Position numbers and translations under genes: made by a program
Part shown: piece after piece, positions 37,437-45,352 of the stretch
How positions within the stretch are numbered: position 1 is the stretch's first letter
Layout: each line of letters opens with the position of its first letter
Assembly: GCA_018608725.1 (NCBI GenBank)
Contig: JABAZA010000056.1
Coordinates: 8,200-72,199, forward strand
Direction: 5' to 3'
DNA: 64,000 nt
DNA from: Flavobacteriaceae bacterium
Lineage (GTDB): Bacteria > Bacteroidota > Bacteroidia > Flavobacteriales > Flavobacteriaceae
The notes under the pieces: model-generated
Database searches by the model: none
What the model was told of the DNA's origin: nothing
The model's input: the letters and a program-made list of their open reading frames with translations, nothing else

Positions 37437-38126
37437 ATGCGATTTTTTTTACTTTTATATTTAAGTTGTGTTTTGATGTGTTGTGAAGGTAAGAAAACAA
37501 ATACAATCAAGATCAAAAAAAAGAATCCTCCTAGCATTTCAAAAGAATTGGCTGCTGAAAAAAAAGAACCAAATTTTCTTCTAAGCGATAAAAATGTTAT
37601 GGAATTTTTCTTGGACTATGACAAAAAACACAAAGAAAATACGGTTCGAATTACCACCGATTTTGGAACCATTGACATCAAATTGTTTGAACAGACTAAA
37701 TTTCACCGATCCAATTTTATTTACCTTACAAAAAAACAATATTTCAATAATACGCAATTTTACAGAGTGGTCAAAAATTTTGTAATTCAAGGAGGAAATA
37801 GTGATGACCGAGAAACATCAATAAAGCGACGGAACATTGGAAAATACTTACTTCCAAATGATTACGACAAAGGATTTAAACACCACCGTGGTATGGTGAG
37901 TATGCCTAGCAAAAACATAGAAAACCCATATAAGAAGGCCTCCCCTTTTGAGTTTTTTATCGTGCAACAACAAGGAGGTGCGCATCATTTAGATGGTGAT
38001 TATACCATTTTTGGAAACGTAATTCGAGGCATGGAAGTCGTTGATAAAATTGCAGCCGTTCCGACCGACGCAGCCGATTGGCCGCTTCAAAATGTGTACA
38101 TCAAAAAAGTTGAAATCTTAAAATAA
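37437..38126 (+). CDS. Cyclophilin-type peptidyl-prolyl isomerase lipoprotein
   Basis: A 229-residue protein starting MRFFLLLYLSCVLMCCEG, a short lipoprotein signal with Cys at 15-16. The mature part has a Lys-rich linker and then a cyclophilin domain ('FYRVVKNFVIQGGNSDD' with the catalytic Arg, 'HHRGMVSMPS', 'DGDYTIFGNVIRGMEVV'). It is probably periplasmic and assists folding of exported proteins. An open frame from 37374 adds 21 residues that would spoil the signal and overlap the divergent NUDIX start, so it was rejected. Confidence 0.88.
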   Translation: MRFFLLLYLSCVLMCCEGKKTNTIKIKKKNPPSISKELAAEKKEPNFLLSDKNVMEFFLDYDKKHKENTVRITTDFGTIDIKLFEQTKFHRSNFIYLTKKQYFNNTQFYRVVKNFVIQGGNSDDRETSIKRRNIGKYLLPNDYDKGFKHHRGMVSMPSKNIENPYKKASPFEFFIVQQQGGAHHLDGDYTIFGNVIRGMEVVDKIAAVPTDAADWPLQNVYIKKVEILK

Positions 38127-38203
38127 TTTTAAATTCACAAGTAAGAATACTATTTTTTAATTAAATTGTCAGAATCTTAATCGAACCTTTAAAATCATAA
38201 ACC

Positions 38204-40342
38204 ATGAATATTAATGTACCAAATTCTTACCTCAAAGTTTTTTGTTTAAGTCTTATAACCCTTATTGTAAGTTGTAAAAAAGACATGAAAACAACTCATG
38301 AAAATCCCTTATTACAAGAATGGAAAGGTCCCTATGGCGGTGTTCCTGCATTTGACACCATGGATGTTAATGACATTCAAGAAGCTGTCGAAGTGGGAAT
38401 GAAACTCAATCTTGCTGAGATCGATGCAATTGCAAATTCTACGGAAGCCCCCACCTTTGAAAATACCATTGCAGCCATGGAACGCTCCGGAGCAGAATTG
38501 GATCGTGTTTTTTCCTATTATGGAATTATGAGTTCCAATATGTCCTCTCCAGAGTTCAGAGAAATACAAGCAAAACTTGCACCAAAACTATCTGAATTTT
38601 CTTCAAAAATCAATCAGAATAAAGCACTTTTTGATCGAATTAAGTCCGTTTATGAGGCGTCTTTAGTCACGCCCTTAGATGCCGACCAACAACGGGTTGT
38701 AGAACTCACTTATAATGGTTTTGCCATGCGTGGTGCAGAACTAAGTGCTGATAAGAAAGCGCGTTACGCAGCCATTGATAAAGAATTATCGACCCTCTAC
38801 AATACATTTTCAGATAACGTACTTCATGATGAAGAAAATTATGTAACCTATTTAAATGCCGATCAATTGGATGGACTTTCAGAAGGTTTTATCAAGTCTG
38901 CTGCGGCCATTGCCACCGAAAAAGGAAAGGATGGAAGCTATGCAATTACAAACACTCGATCTTCAATGGATCCATTTCTAACCTATTCGACAAACAGGGA
39001 TTTAAGAAAACAAGTATGGACCAATTATTATGCCCGTGGCGATAACGGGGATGCGTACGACAACAACAGCATCATTGCTGAGATTTTAAAATTACGTCGT
39101 GAACGCGTCGAGCTATTGGGTCATAAAAATTATGCTGAATGGCGTTTACAAGATCGCATGGCAAAAACACCCGAGAATGCATTGGCTTTGATGGAAGCCG
39201 TTTGGCCAGCATCTATTGCACGTGTTCATGAAGAAGTAGCAGATATGCAAGCAGTAGCCAATACAAATGGCGATAACATTACTATTGAACCTTGGGATTA
39301 CCGCTACTATGCCGAAAAAGTGCGGGTGGCAAAATACGATTTGAACAGTGATGAAGTAAAACAATACCTTCAACTCGACAAGTTAAGAGATGCGATGTTT
39401 TATGTTGCTGGACGTTTATTTAATTATGATTTCACAGCAGTTCCAGAAGGAAGCGTCCCTGTATTTCATCAAGATGTGAAAGTTTGGGAAGTGACGGATA
39501 AAGATACAGGAGACCATATTGGTCTTTGGTATTTAGATCCGTATGCACGTCAGGGAAAACGTTCTGGAGCATGGGCAACAACCTACAGGAGTCACACCAC
39601 TTTTGATGGCAAAAAAACAGTTCTGGCTTCCAATAACTCTAACTTTGTAAAACCTGCAGAAGGAGAAGCTCTATTAGTTTCTTGGGACGATGCAACCACC
39701 TTTTTTCATGAATTTGGACATGCGTTACATTTCTTTTCATCGAATGTAAAATACCCTACTTTGAACGGGGGTGTCAGAGATTATACAGAGTTTCAATCTC
39801 AATTGTTGGAACGTTGGTTATCGACTGACGAAGTAATCAATCAATTTTTAGTGCATTACAAAACAGGAGCTGTAATCCCACAAGAATTGGTTGCAAAAAT
39901 TAAAAAAGCGGCTACATTTAACCAAGGTTTTGGAACTACCGAATATTTAGCTTCTGCATTGATGGATATGAAACTTCACCTTGCAGATCCAGAGAATATT
40001 GATATTGATGCGTTTGAAAGACAAACCTTAGCAGACCTAAAAATGCCTTCTGAACTTCCAATGCGTCACCGCACACCACACTTTGGACATGTATTTTCTG
40101 GAGAAGGATATGCCACAGCTTACTATGGCTATATGTGGGCAGATGTACTGACAGCAGACGCTGCAGAAGCATTTCAAGAAGCACCAGGTGGATTTTATGA
40201 CAAAGAAGTTGCAAAACGATTGGTGAAATACTTATTTGAACCCAGAAATTCTATCGATCCTGCTGAAGCTTACAGACTGTTTAGAGGACGTGATGCTGAA
40301 AAAGAAGCCTTGATGCGCGACCGTGGTTTTCCTGTTAACTAA
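38204..40342 (+). CDS. M3-family oligopeptidase, lipoprotein (dipeptidyl carboxypeptidase-like)
   Basis: A 712-residue zinc peptidase of the thimet oligopeptidase/Dcp family. The signal ends 'LITLIVSCKKD', a lipobox with Cys near 24, so it is anchored in the cell envelope. The zinc site is 'TFFHEFGHALHFF' (His near 502 and 506), with 'GEGYATAYYGYMWADV' near the C-terminus closing the substrate cleft. Length is normal for Dcp. A terminator follows. Confidence 0.94.
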   Translation: MNINVPNSYLKVFCLSLITLIVSCKKDMKTTHENPLLQEWKGPYGGVPAFDTMDVNDIQEAVEVGMKLNLAEIDAIANSTEAPTFENTIAAMERSGAELDRVFSYYGIMSSNMSSPEFREIQAKLAPKLSEFSSKINQNKALFDRIKSVYEASLVTPLDADQQRVVELTYNGFAMRGAELSADKKARYAAIDKELSTLYNTFSDNVLHDEENYVTYLNADQLDGLSEGFIKSAAAIATEKGKDGSYAITNTRSSMDPFLTYSTNRDLRKQVWTNYYARGDNGDAYDNNSIIAEILKLRRERVELLGHKNYAEWRLQDRMAKTPENALALMEAVWPASIARVHEEVADMQAVANTNGDNITIEPWDYRYYAEKVRVAKYDLNSDEVKQYLQLDKLRDAMFYVAGRLFNYDFTAVPEGSVPVFHQDVKVWEVTDKDTGDHIGLWYLDPYARQGKRSGAWATTYRSHTTFDGKKTVLASNNSNFVKPAEGEALLVSWDDATTFFHEFGHALHFFSSNVKYPTLNGGVRDYTEFQSQLLERWLSTDEVINQFLVHYKTGAVIPQELVAKIKKAATFNQGFGTTEYLASALMDMKLHLADPENIDIDAFERQTLADLKMPSELPMRHRTPHFGHVFSGEGYATAYYGYMWADVLTADAAEAFQEAPGGFYDKEVAKRLVKYLFEPRNSIDPAEAYRLFRGRDAEKEALMRDRGFPVN

Positions 40343-40360
40343 AAAGATAATTTATGAAAT

Positions 40361-40390
40361 AAAAGCTTATTCAATGGAATAGGCTTTTTT
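40361..40390 (+). terminator. Terminator after the M3 peptidase gene
   Basis: AAAAGCTTATTC and GAATAGGCTTTTTT pair around an AATG loop (one mismatch), ending in six T. It lies 18 bp past the stop. Confidence 0.75.
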
Positions 40391-40443
40391 CTTATACACA
40401 GTAAAAAACTATCAAAACAAACTAAGTTAATAGTTTTTATTTA

Positions 40444-40451
40444 TAGCTTTG
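40444..40451 (+). promoter_or_regulatory. -7 promoter element of oxyR
   Basis: TAGCTTTG matches TAnnTTTG exactly, 20 bp before the ATG at 40472. No TTG lies at the usual -33 distance. Confidence 0.5.
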
Positions 40452-40471
40452 TAATCTCAATACCAACGATT

Positions 40472-41410
40472 ATGACCATCACCCAACTCAAATATGTTTT
40501 AGCAGTAGCTGAACATCAAAACTTCACAAAAGCAGCTGAAAAGTGTTTTGTTACACAACCAACGTTGAGCATGCAAATTCAAAAACTTGAAGACCAATTA
40601 GCCATTCAAATTTTTGATCGCAGTAAAAAACCAATCGAATTGACCGAAGTTGGACGCAAAATTGTAAATCAAGCAAAAAATATTGTCAATGAAGCAGATC
40701 GTATTACCGATATTGTGGACCAACAAAAAGGGTTTATTGGAGGGGAGTTTAAACTAGGAATCATTCCAACTGTAATGCCAACCCTTTTACCGATGTTTTT
40801 AAAATCCTTTATCAAACGTTATCCAAAAATAAAGCTCAAAATAGAGGAACTGAATACCGATGAAATTATTCAACGTATCAATGATGGACATTTAGACGCT
40901 GCCATAGCGGCTACGCCTTTGAAAAATGAACAGATCAAAGAACGTGTGTTATTTTATGAACCTTTTGTTGGATACATTCCTAGCAATCATCGGTTGACTT
41001 CCAAAAAAACAATAGAGGTTTCGGACTTGGACATTAATGATATGTTGTTATTAGAGGATGGACATTGTTTTAGAGATGGAGTCCTTAATTTATGTAACGC
41101 CAAAAAGACCAAAGATCTTAATGAATTTCAATTGGAAAGTGGAAGTTTTGAAATGTTGGTTAAATTAACGAATGAAGGCATGGGAATGACGCTTCTGCCC
41201 TATTTACATACCTTAGATTTAAAAGAAAAAGAACAAGAAAAATTACATTATTTTAGTGAGCCTTCACCCGCAAGAGAAGTCAGTTTGATATACCATAAAA
41301 GTGAGTTGAAAATTCAGATTATTGATGCACTTCATAAGATTGTTTCTGGAATTATTCGGGGGGCAATTGCATTTCAAAATGTTCAAATTATTAGTCCCAT
41401 TCCAAAATAA
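40472..41410 (+). CDS. oxyR: Hydrogen peroxide-sensing LysR regulator OxyR
   Basis: A 312-residue LysR-type activator. The N-terminal HTH is 'NFTKAAEKCFVTQPTLSMQIQKLEDQLAIQIFDRS' (residues ~17-51). The effector domain contains 'EDGHCFRDGVLNLC', placing Cys at residues 199 and 208, exactly the redox pair and numbering of E. coli OxyR. It therefore should form the peroxide-induced disulfide and activate peroxide defence genes. The target genes are not adjacent, though bcp lies 13 kb away. Confidence 0.93.
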   Translation: MTITQLKYVLAVAEHQNFTKAAEKCFVTQPTLSMQIQKLEDQLAIQIFDRSKKPIELTEVGRKIVNQAKNIVNEADRITDIVDQQKGFIGGEFKLGIIPTVMPTLLPMFLKSFIKRYPKIKLKIEELNTDEIIQRINDGHLDAAIAATPLKNEQIKERVLFYEPFVGYIPSNHRLTSKKTIEVSDLDINDMLLLEDGHCFRDGVLNLCNAKKTKDLNEFQLESGSFEMLVKLTNEGMGMTLLPYLHTLDLKEKEQEKLHYFSEPSPAREVSLIYHKSELKIQIIDALHKIVSGIIRGAIAFQNVQIISPIPK

Positions 41411-41412
41411 AA

Positions 41413-41434
41413 AAAGTGGCCCCTCGGCCACTTT
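41413..41434 (-). terminator. Terminator for the leftward small gene (41457-41651), facing oxyR
   Basis: AAAGTGGCC-CCTC-GGCCACTTT is a perfect 9-bp stem with a 4-base loop. On the minus strand it is followed by a T run (complement of the A run at 41408-41415). On the plus strand no T run follows, so it mainly ends the leftward transcript, with weaker use for oxyR. Confidence 0.7.
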
Positions 41435-41456
41435 ACAGATTAATTTTATAAAAAGA

Positions 41457-41651
41457 CTAATTCAAATAAACCATACATTGTTTCAAATCTGGATTGGATG
41501 TAACCAAATTTTGAATGAATAATTTTAATTCTTCTATTTCGTATGGCAATAAACGTTGAAGTGCTTTTTGAACTTCTTTGCAAAAAAGGGTCGTATCAAA
41601 ACTCACCTTATTCAGCACCGTTTTGGTGTACTCAAACATTGCTCTTGACAT
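41457..41651 (-). CDS. Small conserved flavobacterial protein of unknown function
   Basis: A 64-residue protein (MSRAMFEYTKTVLNKVSFDT, ending 'SNPDLKQCMVYLN'). The pattern 'EYTKxxLxKVSFDxxLFCKE...LLPxEIEEL' is familiar from small hypothetical proteins of marine flavobacteria. It looks all-helical, with no membrane segment. An open frame to 41744 exists, but the extra part is hydrophobic and unlike the family. A second ATG at 41639 is also possible. A terminator follows 20 bp downstream. Confidence 0.7.
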   Translation of the reverse strand: MSRAMFEYTKTVLNKVSFDTTLFCKEVQKALQRLLPYEIEELKLFIQNLVTSNPDLKQCMVYLN

Positions 41652-41760
41652 TCTGTAAAAAATTAAAGTTAATAAAATGTAATGGTGTTGAATAGGCGTG
41701 TATTTAATGATAATTTGTCTAAAATTAGTAAAAACTAAAGACACCTCGTAAACTTTAACA

Positions 41761-42231
41761 CTATCTTTTGATTTTTTTTTGTTTCAATTTCAGAGACCAC
41801 TCGAAGTCAAAAGAAGAGACCTCATCACCAGATGAATCAATGCCATTAGCCGTTAAAATTAATGTTTGCCCCTCACCAGTAGCAATCGCATTTTGTAAGG
41901 CTTGATCTACCAGATTTCCTTGAGTACAAGAGAAAGTGATAACACCTTTTGCTTTTTTACTGAAACTGGCATTGTTTTTAATGACCAACATTGATATATT
42001 TTTTTGTGCCGCTTGAATTTTCATCATAATCAAAGCCCCCGTAGATAATTCTGCAGCCATCCCTTGAACTGCCCAAAACATCGATTTAAAAGGATTCTGA
42101 TTGATCCAACGGTGCTTCACAACCACTACACATTTTTGGGCATCAATTGATTTTGTCCGCACGCCAGTAAGAAAAGCAGAGGGCAATTTCAAGAGTAAAA
42201 AAAGATTGAGTTTTTTTGGTGTAAAGTTCAT
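41761..42231 (-). CDS. DUF4442 hotdog-fold protein
   Basis: A 156-residue protein with 'HRWINQNPFKSMFWAVQGMAAELSTGALI' (residues ~40-68), the core of the DUF4442/YiiD-like hotdog thioesterase family, followed by 'GVITFSCTQG' and 'WSLKLKQKK'. The fold suggests acyl-CoA or acyl-ACP thioesterase activity, but no catalytic Asp/Glu can be assigned with certainty. It is divergent from the PadR operon and lies ahead of the small gene on the same strand. Confidence 0.82.
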   Translation of the reverse strand: MNFTPKKLNLFLLLKLPSAFLTGVRTKSIDAQKCVVVVKHRWINQNPFKSMFWAVQGMAAELSTGALIMMKIQAAQKNISMLVIKNNASFSKKAKGVITFSCTQGNLVDQALQNAIATGEGQTLILTANGIDSSGDEVSSFDFEWSLKLKQKKIKR

Positions 42232-42309
42232 AAGTGCTTCTATAATGATAGCTAAGATAGGTATTTTTTAAAGATCTAAAATTGTTAATTTTATGTTAAA
42301 ATATAATAC

Positions 42310-42322
42310 TATGTTATACATA
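42310..42322. promoter_or_regulatory. Candidate PadR operator
   Basis: TATGTTATACATA pairs outer bases TATG/CATA around ATGT-TAT-ACAT, just where the -33 element should lie for the promoter at 42339. PadR proteins bind ATGT...ACAT-type inverted repeats (usually 8 bp apart, here 3), so this is a tentative site. Confidence 0.35.
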
Positions 42323-42338
42323 ATACCTTTTTATGTAT

Positions 42339-42346
42339 TAGGTTTG
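42339..42346 (+). promoter_or_regulatory. -7 promoter element of the PadR-PspC operon
   Basis: TAGGTTTG matches TAnnTTTG, 16 bp before the padR ATG at 42363. Confidence 0.5.
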
Positions 42347-42362
42347 TCACAAATTAATCGTA

Positions 42363-42704
42363 ATGAAAATCGAAAACACAAAAGCACAGATGCGAAAAGG
42401 TGTTTTGGAATTTTGCATATTGTCCGTCTTAAAAAATAATGACGCCTATGTTGCCGAAATTCTAAAAACACTCAAAGAAGCAAAAATGCTAGTAGTTGAA
42501 GGGACCATTTATCCTCTTCTAACACGGCTGAAAAATTCTGGCTTGCTCAACTATAGATGGGAAGAATCTACCACAGGACCTCCAAGAAAATATTATACAC
42601 TCACTAAAAGTGGCGAACTATTTTTAATTGAATTGACAACCACATGGAATGAACTTCACAACGCTGTAAATTTAGTAACCCTCCAAAAAAACACAAAAAA
42701 ATGA
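42363..42704 (+). CDS. PadR family transcriptional regulator
   Basis: A 113-residue winged-helix protein. 'MRKGVLEFCILSVLKNNDAYVAEILKTL' and 'VVEGTIYPLLTRLKNSGLLNYRWEE' with 'GPPRKYYTLTKSG' are the PadR N-terminal domain. It lacks the longer C-terminal helices, a short subfamily 2 form. Its stop overlaps the ATG of the PspC gene (ATGA), so it likely controls that operon, which is a common arrangement in Bacteroidota. Confidence 0.93.
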   Translation: MKIENTKAQMRKGVLEFCILSVLKNNDAYVAEILKTLKEAKMLVVEGTIYPLLTRLKNSGLLNYRWEESTTGPPRKYYTLTKSGELFLIELTTTWNELHNAVNLVTLQKNTKK

Positions 42705-44302
42705 ACAAAACTGTAAGCATAAATCTAGCCGGTTGCTTCTTTCATATTGATGAGGATGCATATCAAAAACTTCAAAATTATTTTGAAGCCATTAAAGCAT
42801 CACTACAAAACACAGAGGAGGCCTCCGAAATTATTGCAGACATAGAAGGGCGTGTCTCAGAACTGTTTTCAGAACGTATTAGAACAAATCAACAGGTTAT
42901 ATCAAACAAAGAAGTCGATGAGATCATTTCTATTATGGGACAGCCTGAAGATTATAAAATAGATGAAGAACCTTTTGAAGAAACTCCTAAAAATGAAAAA
43001 TCCGACAGTCAAAAAAGACGTTTATTTAGAGATCGAGACAATTCATACATAGGAGGTGTATCTTCTGGTTTTGGGTATTATTTTGGAATAGACCCACTAA
43101 TCATAAGACTTTTATGGGTGCTCTTAATTTTTGGAGCAGGAACAGGACTTTTATTATATATTATTTTATGGATTTTAATTCCTGCTGCAAATACAACAGC
43201 CGAAAAATTAGCGATGATGGGAAAGCCCATCAACATTACCAATATTGAAAAAAAAGTAAAAGAAGAGTTTGGTAATGTTAAAGAGAGCCTGGAGCGCGTT
43301 AAAGACAGTGTGAACTCAGGAACTCTCAATGATATGGGGAAAAACATCCAATCTAAATCACGTTCATTTTTTGAAACGATTGGGGATCTTATTTTGCTCT
43401 TCTTTAAGTTAATTTTCAAGATAATTGGAGTCTTCTTTATAGTTCTAAGTATTGTCATCTTAATTGGATTCTTTATCAGCTTATTAACCGTTGGTATTGC
43501 AGAGGCCGTACATTTTCCAGGAATGGATTTTGCAGACTTAATCAATTCCTCAGGCTTACCACTTTGGTTGGTTTCTATTTTAGCACTGTTGATTACTGGA
43601 ATTCCAATGGTCTTTATTTTAATGTTGGGCTTGCACATGGTTTCCAAACGCATGGGAGGATTCAATCGTTATACTAAATTTTCTCTATTTGGCGTTTGGT
43701 TCATCGCTTTGATTACACTCATTATATTTAGTTTTAAACAAGCCGCCGATTTTAGAGTAGATGCGAGTGTCACAGAACAAGCAGAACTGCCAATCACAAG
43801 CATGGATACTTTGTATTTAGAAATGAAAGGGAACCCTTTTTATTCAAAATCATTTCATCGCAATTCTGAGCTTGAAATCATCTATGATGAAAAGGATAGA
43901 AAACGAATATATGGTTCGGATGTAAGACTGATCGTGCAGTCCACAAAAGATTCTACTGGGACTATTTCAATTGAAAAAAAAGCATCTGGAGTCGATTATT
44001 TAAAAGCTAAAGATCGTGCTAAAGCGTTGGATTATAAATATGAATTCAAAAATAACACACTCTACTTAGATGGTTTTTTCCTTACAGATACAGAACAAAA
44101 ATATAGAAGACAGAATATTGAAATTATTATACAACTGCCTATTGAGAGTGTGTTGTTCGCAGATGAAAACACCTATTCTTACCACAGAAATTCTTCGAGA
44201 TATAACGATATTTTAGATAATGGAAACGAAGAGCATTATCTAAAAATAGCCCATAAATCCATGCAATGCTTGGATTGTCCAAACCTAAATCAAAACCAAT
44301 AA
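42701..44302 (+). CDS. PspC domain membrane protein with HAAS-like N-terminus
   Basis: A 533-residue protein. Residues 1-85 resemble a cytoplasmic helical domain ('INLAGCFFHIDEDAYQKLQNYFEAIK', 'IADIEGRVSELFSERI'). Residues ~105-165 are the PspC domain ('IGGVSSGFGYYFGIDPLIIRLLW' plus a membrane segment). Three more membrane segments follow (~230-350), then an extracytoplasmic beta-domain of ~170 residues. PspC proteins act in envelope stress, and this version may sense or protect the membrane. It is translationally coupled to padR and followed by the DUF2807 gene. Confidence 0.9.
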   Translation: MNKTVSINLAGCFFHIDEDAYQKLQNYFEAIKASLQNTEEASEIIADIEGRVSELFSERIRTNQQVISNKEVDEIISIMGQPEDYKIDEEPFEETPKNEKSDSQKRRLFRDRDNSYIGGVSSGFGYYFGIDPLIIRLLWVLLIFGAGTGLLLYIILWILIPAANTTAEKLAMMGKPINITNIEKKVKEEFGNVKESLERVKDSVNSGTLNDMGKNIQSKSRSFFETIGDLILLFFKLIFKIIGVFFIVLSIVILIGFFISLLTVGIAEAVHFPGMDFADLINSSGLPLWLVSILALLITGIPMVFILMLGLHMVSKRMGGFNRYTKFSLFGVWFIALITLIIFSFKQAADFRVDASVTEQAELPITSMDTLYLEMKGNPFYSKSFHRNSELEIIYDEKDRKRIYGSDVRLIVQSTKDSTGTISIEKKASGVDYLKAKDRAKALDYKYEFKNNTLYLDGFFLTDTEQKYRRQNIEIIIQLPIESVLFADENTYSYHRNSSRYNDILDNGNEEHYLKIAHKSMQCLDCPNLNQNQ

Positions 44303-44319
44303 CCTAAACCTAAATTATC

Positions 44320-45057
44320 ATGATGACCCTTATCAAATTTATCAGTCTCGCCATTGTAAGTCTTGCCTTAAACGCTTGCCAATTTAACTCCTTTCCATTC
44401 AATAAAGGGGTGCGTGGCAACGGCGTTGTAGTATCCGAACAACGCTCCTTTAATGATGAATCCTTTAACAGTATCGAAGTAAGTAATGGAATCGATCTTT
44501 TCCTTACACAAAGTGAAAGTCCTAGTATTTTAGTTCAAGCAGATGAAAACATTCAAGAGTTAATTATTACTAAAATTGAAAACGGAACTCTTAAAATTTA
44601 TATGGATAAAAATTCCCACAATGTTGCCTCCAAAAAAGTAATTGTCAATTTTATCACTATAAAAAAATTAAAAGCTTCAAGTGGTAGCGAAGTTTTTAGT
44701 ACCAACACACTAAAAGTTCCCCGTCTTGATTTGAGCACTTCGAGTGGAAGCGAAATTGAACTCTCTATTGAAACCACATATATTACAAGCAGCAGTTCAA
44801 GCGGCAGTATTTTAAACTTAGAAGGAAAAACTAAAGAATTCGTGGGAAATGCTTCCAGTGGGAGTCAATTAAATGCTTCAAAATTAACAGCTCAATTCTG
44901 CGAAGTAAAAGCGTCGAGCGGTGCTGATTTATCCGTAAAATGCTCAGAAGAGTTTGATGCAAATGCTTCTAGCGGTGCAAACATTGAAAATCACGAAACT
45001 TCCCTAAAAACATCTGTTAAATCTTCATCTGGAGGACATATAAACACTAAAAACTAA
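44320..45057 (+). CDS. DUF2807 (head GIN domain) lipoprotein
   Basis: A 245-residue protein with a lipoprotein signal ending 'ALNACQFN' (Cys near 20). It begins 'RGNGVVVSEQRSFNDESFNSIEVSNGIDLFLTQ', the start of the DUF2807 auto-transporter-adhesin-like beta-helix, and has repeated 'ASSGS' or 'SSGA' turns (about eight) on consecutive rungs. It is a third gene of the PadR operon, 17 bp after PspC, as often seen in flavobacteria. It is probably on the cell envelope. Confidence 0.9.
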   Translation: MMTLIKFISLAIVSLALNACQFNSFPFNKGVRGNGVVVSEQRSFNDESFNSIEVSNGIDLFLTQSESPSILVQADENIQELIITKIENGTLKIYMDKNSHNVASKKVIVNFITIKKLKASSGSEVFSTNTLKVPRLDLSTSSGSEIELSIETTYITSSSSSGSILNLEGKTKEFVGNASSGSQLNASKLTAQFCEVKASSGADLSVKCSEEFDANASSGANIENHETSLKTSVKSSSGGHINTKN

Positions 45058-45062
45058 AGCCT

Positions 45063-45290
45063 ATGGAATCACAGTATTCAAAAGTTTATTCTGGTAGCTT
45101 CATTGTAGTACAATTAATTACACAAAACCTAGAAAAAGAAGGCATCACACCCATTGTTAAAGATGAAACAGAGTCTGCACGACTGGCTGGTTTTGGAACT
45201 CCAACTTATGGATTTCAAGAACTGTATGTACACGCAAGTGAAAAGAGTAAAGCAGAAGCCATCATTGCCACCACATTAGCAGAATTTTAA
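45063..45290 (+). CDS. DUF2007 family protein (putative signal-transducing)
   Basis: A 75-residue protein, 'MESQYSKVYSGSFIVVQLITQNLEKEGI' with 'VKDE...GFQELYVHASEKSKAEAII', the compact ferredoxin-like DUF2007 fold. No catalytic residues are visible. It follows DUF2807 by 5 bp and is the last gene of the PadR operon. Confidence 0.85.
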   Translation: MESQYSKVYSGSFIVVQLITQNLEKEGITPIVKDETESARLAGFGTPTYGFQELYVHASEKSKAEAIIATTLAEF

Positions 45291-45352
45291 ATTAATAGTT
45301 TCATATTGTTCTAAAGATTGTATTTTAGTAAATCCAAATAAAATTACTTAAA

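Noticed and set aside
41413-41434. Hairpin considered as the main terminator of oxyR
   Set aside because: No T run follows it on the plus strand, whereas the minus strand has one, so it serves the leftward gene.
43078-43665. A 195-codon minus-strand open frame opposite the PspC gene
   Set aside because: The plus-strand frame has the PspC domain and membrane helices; the reverse frame has only low-complexity Lys/Ile/Pro sequence.
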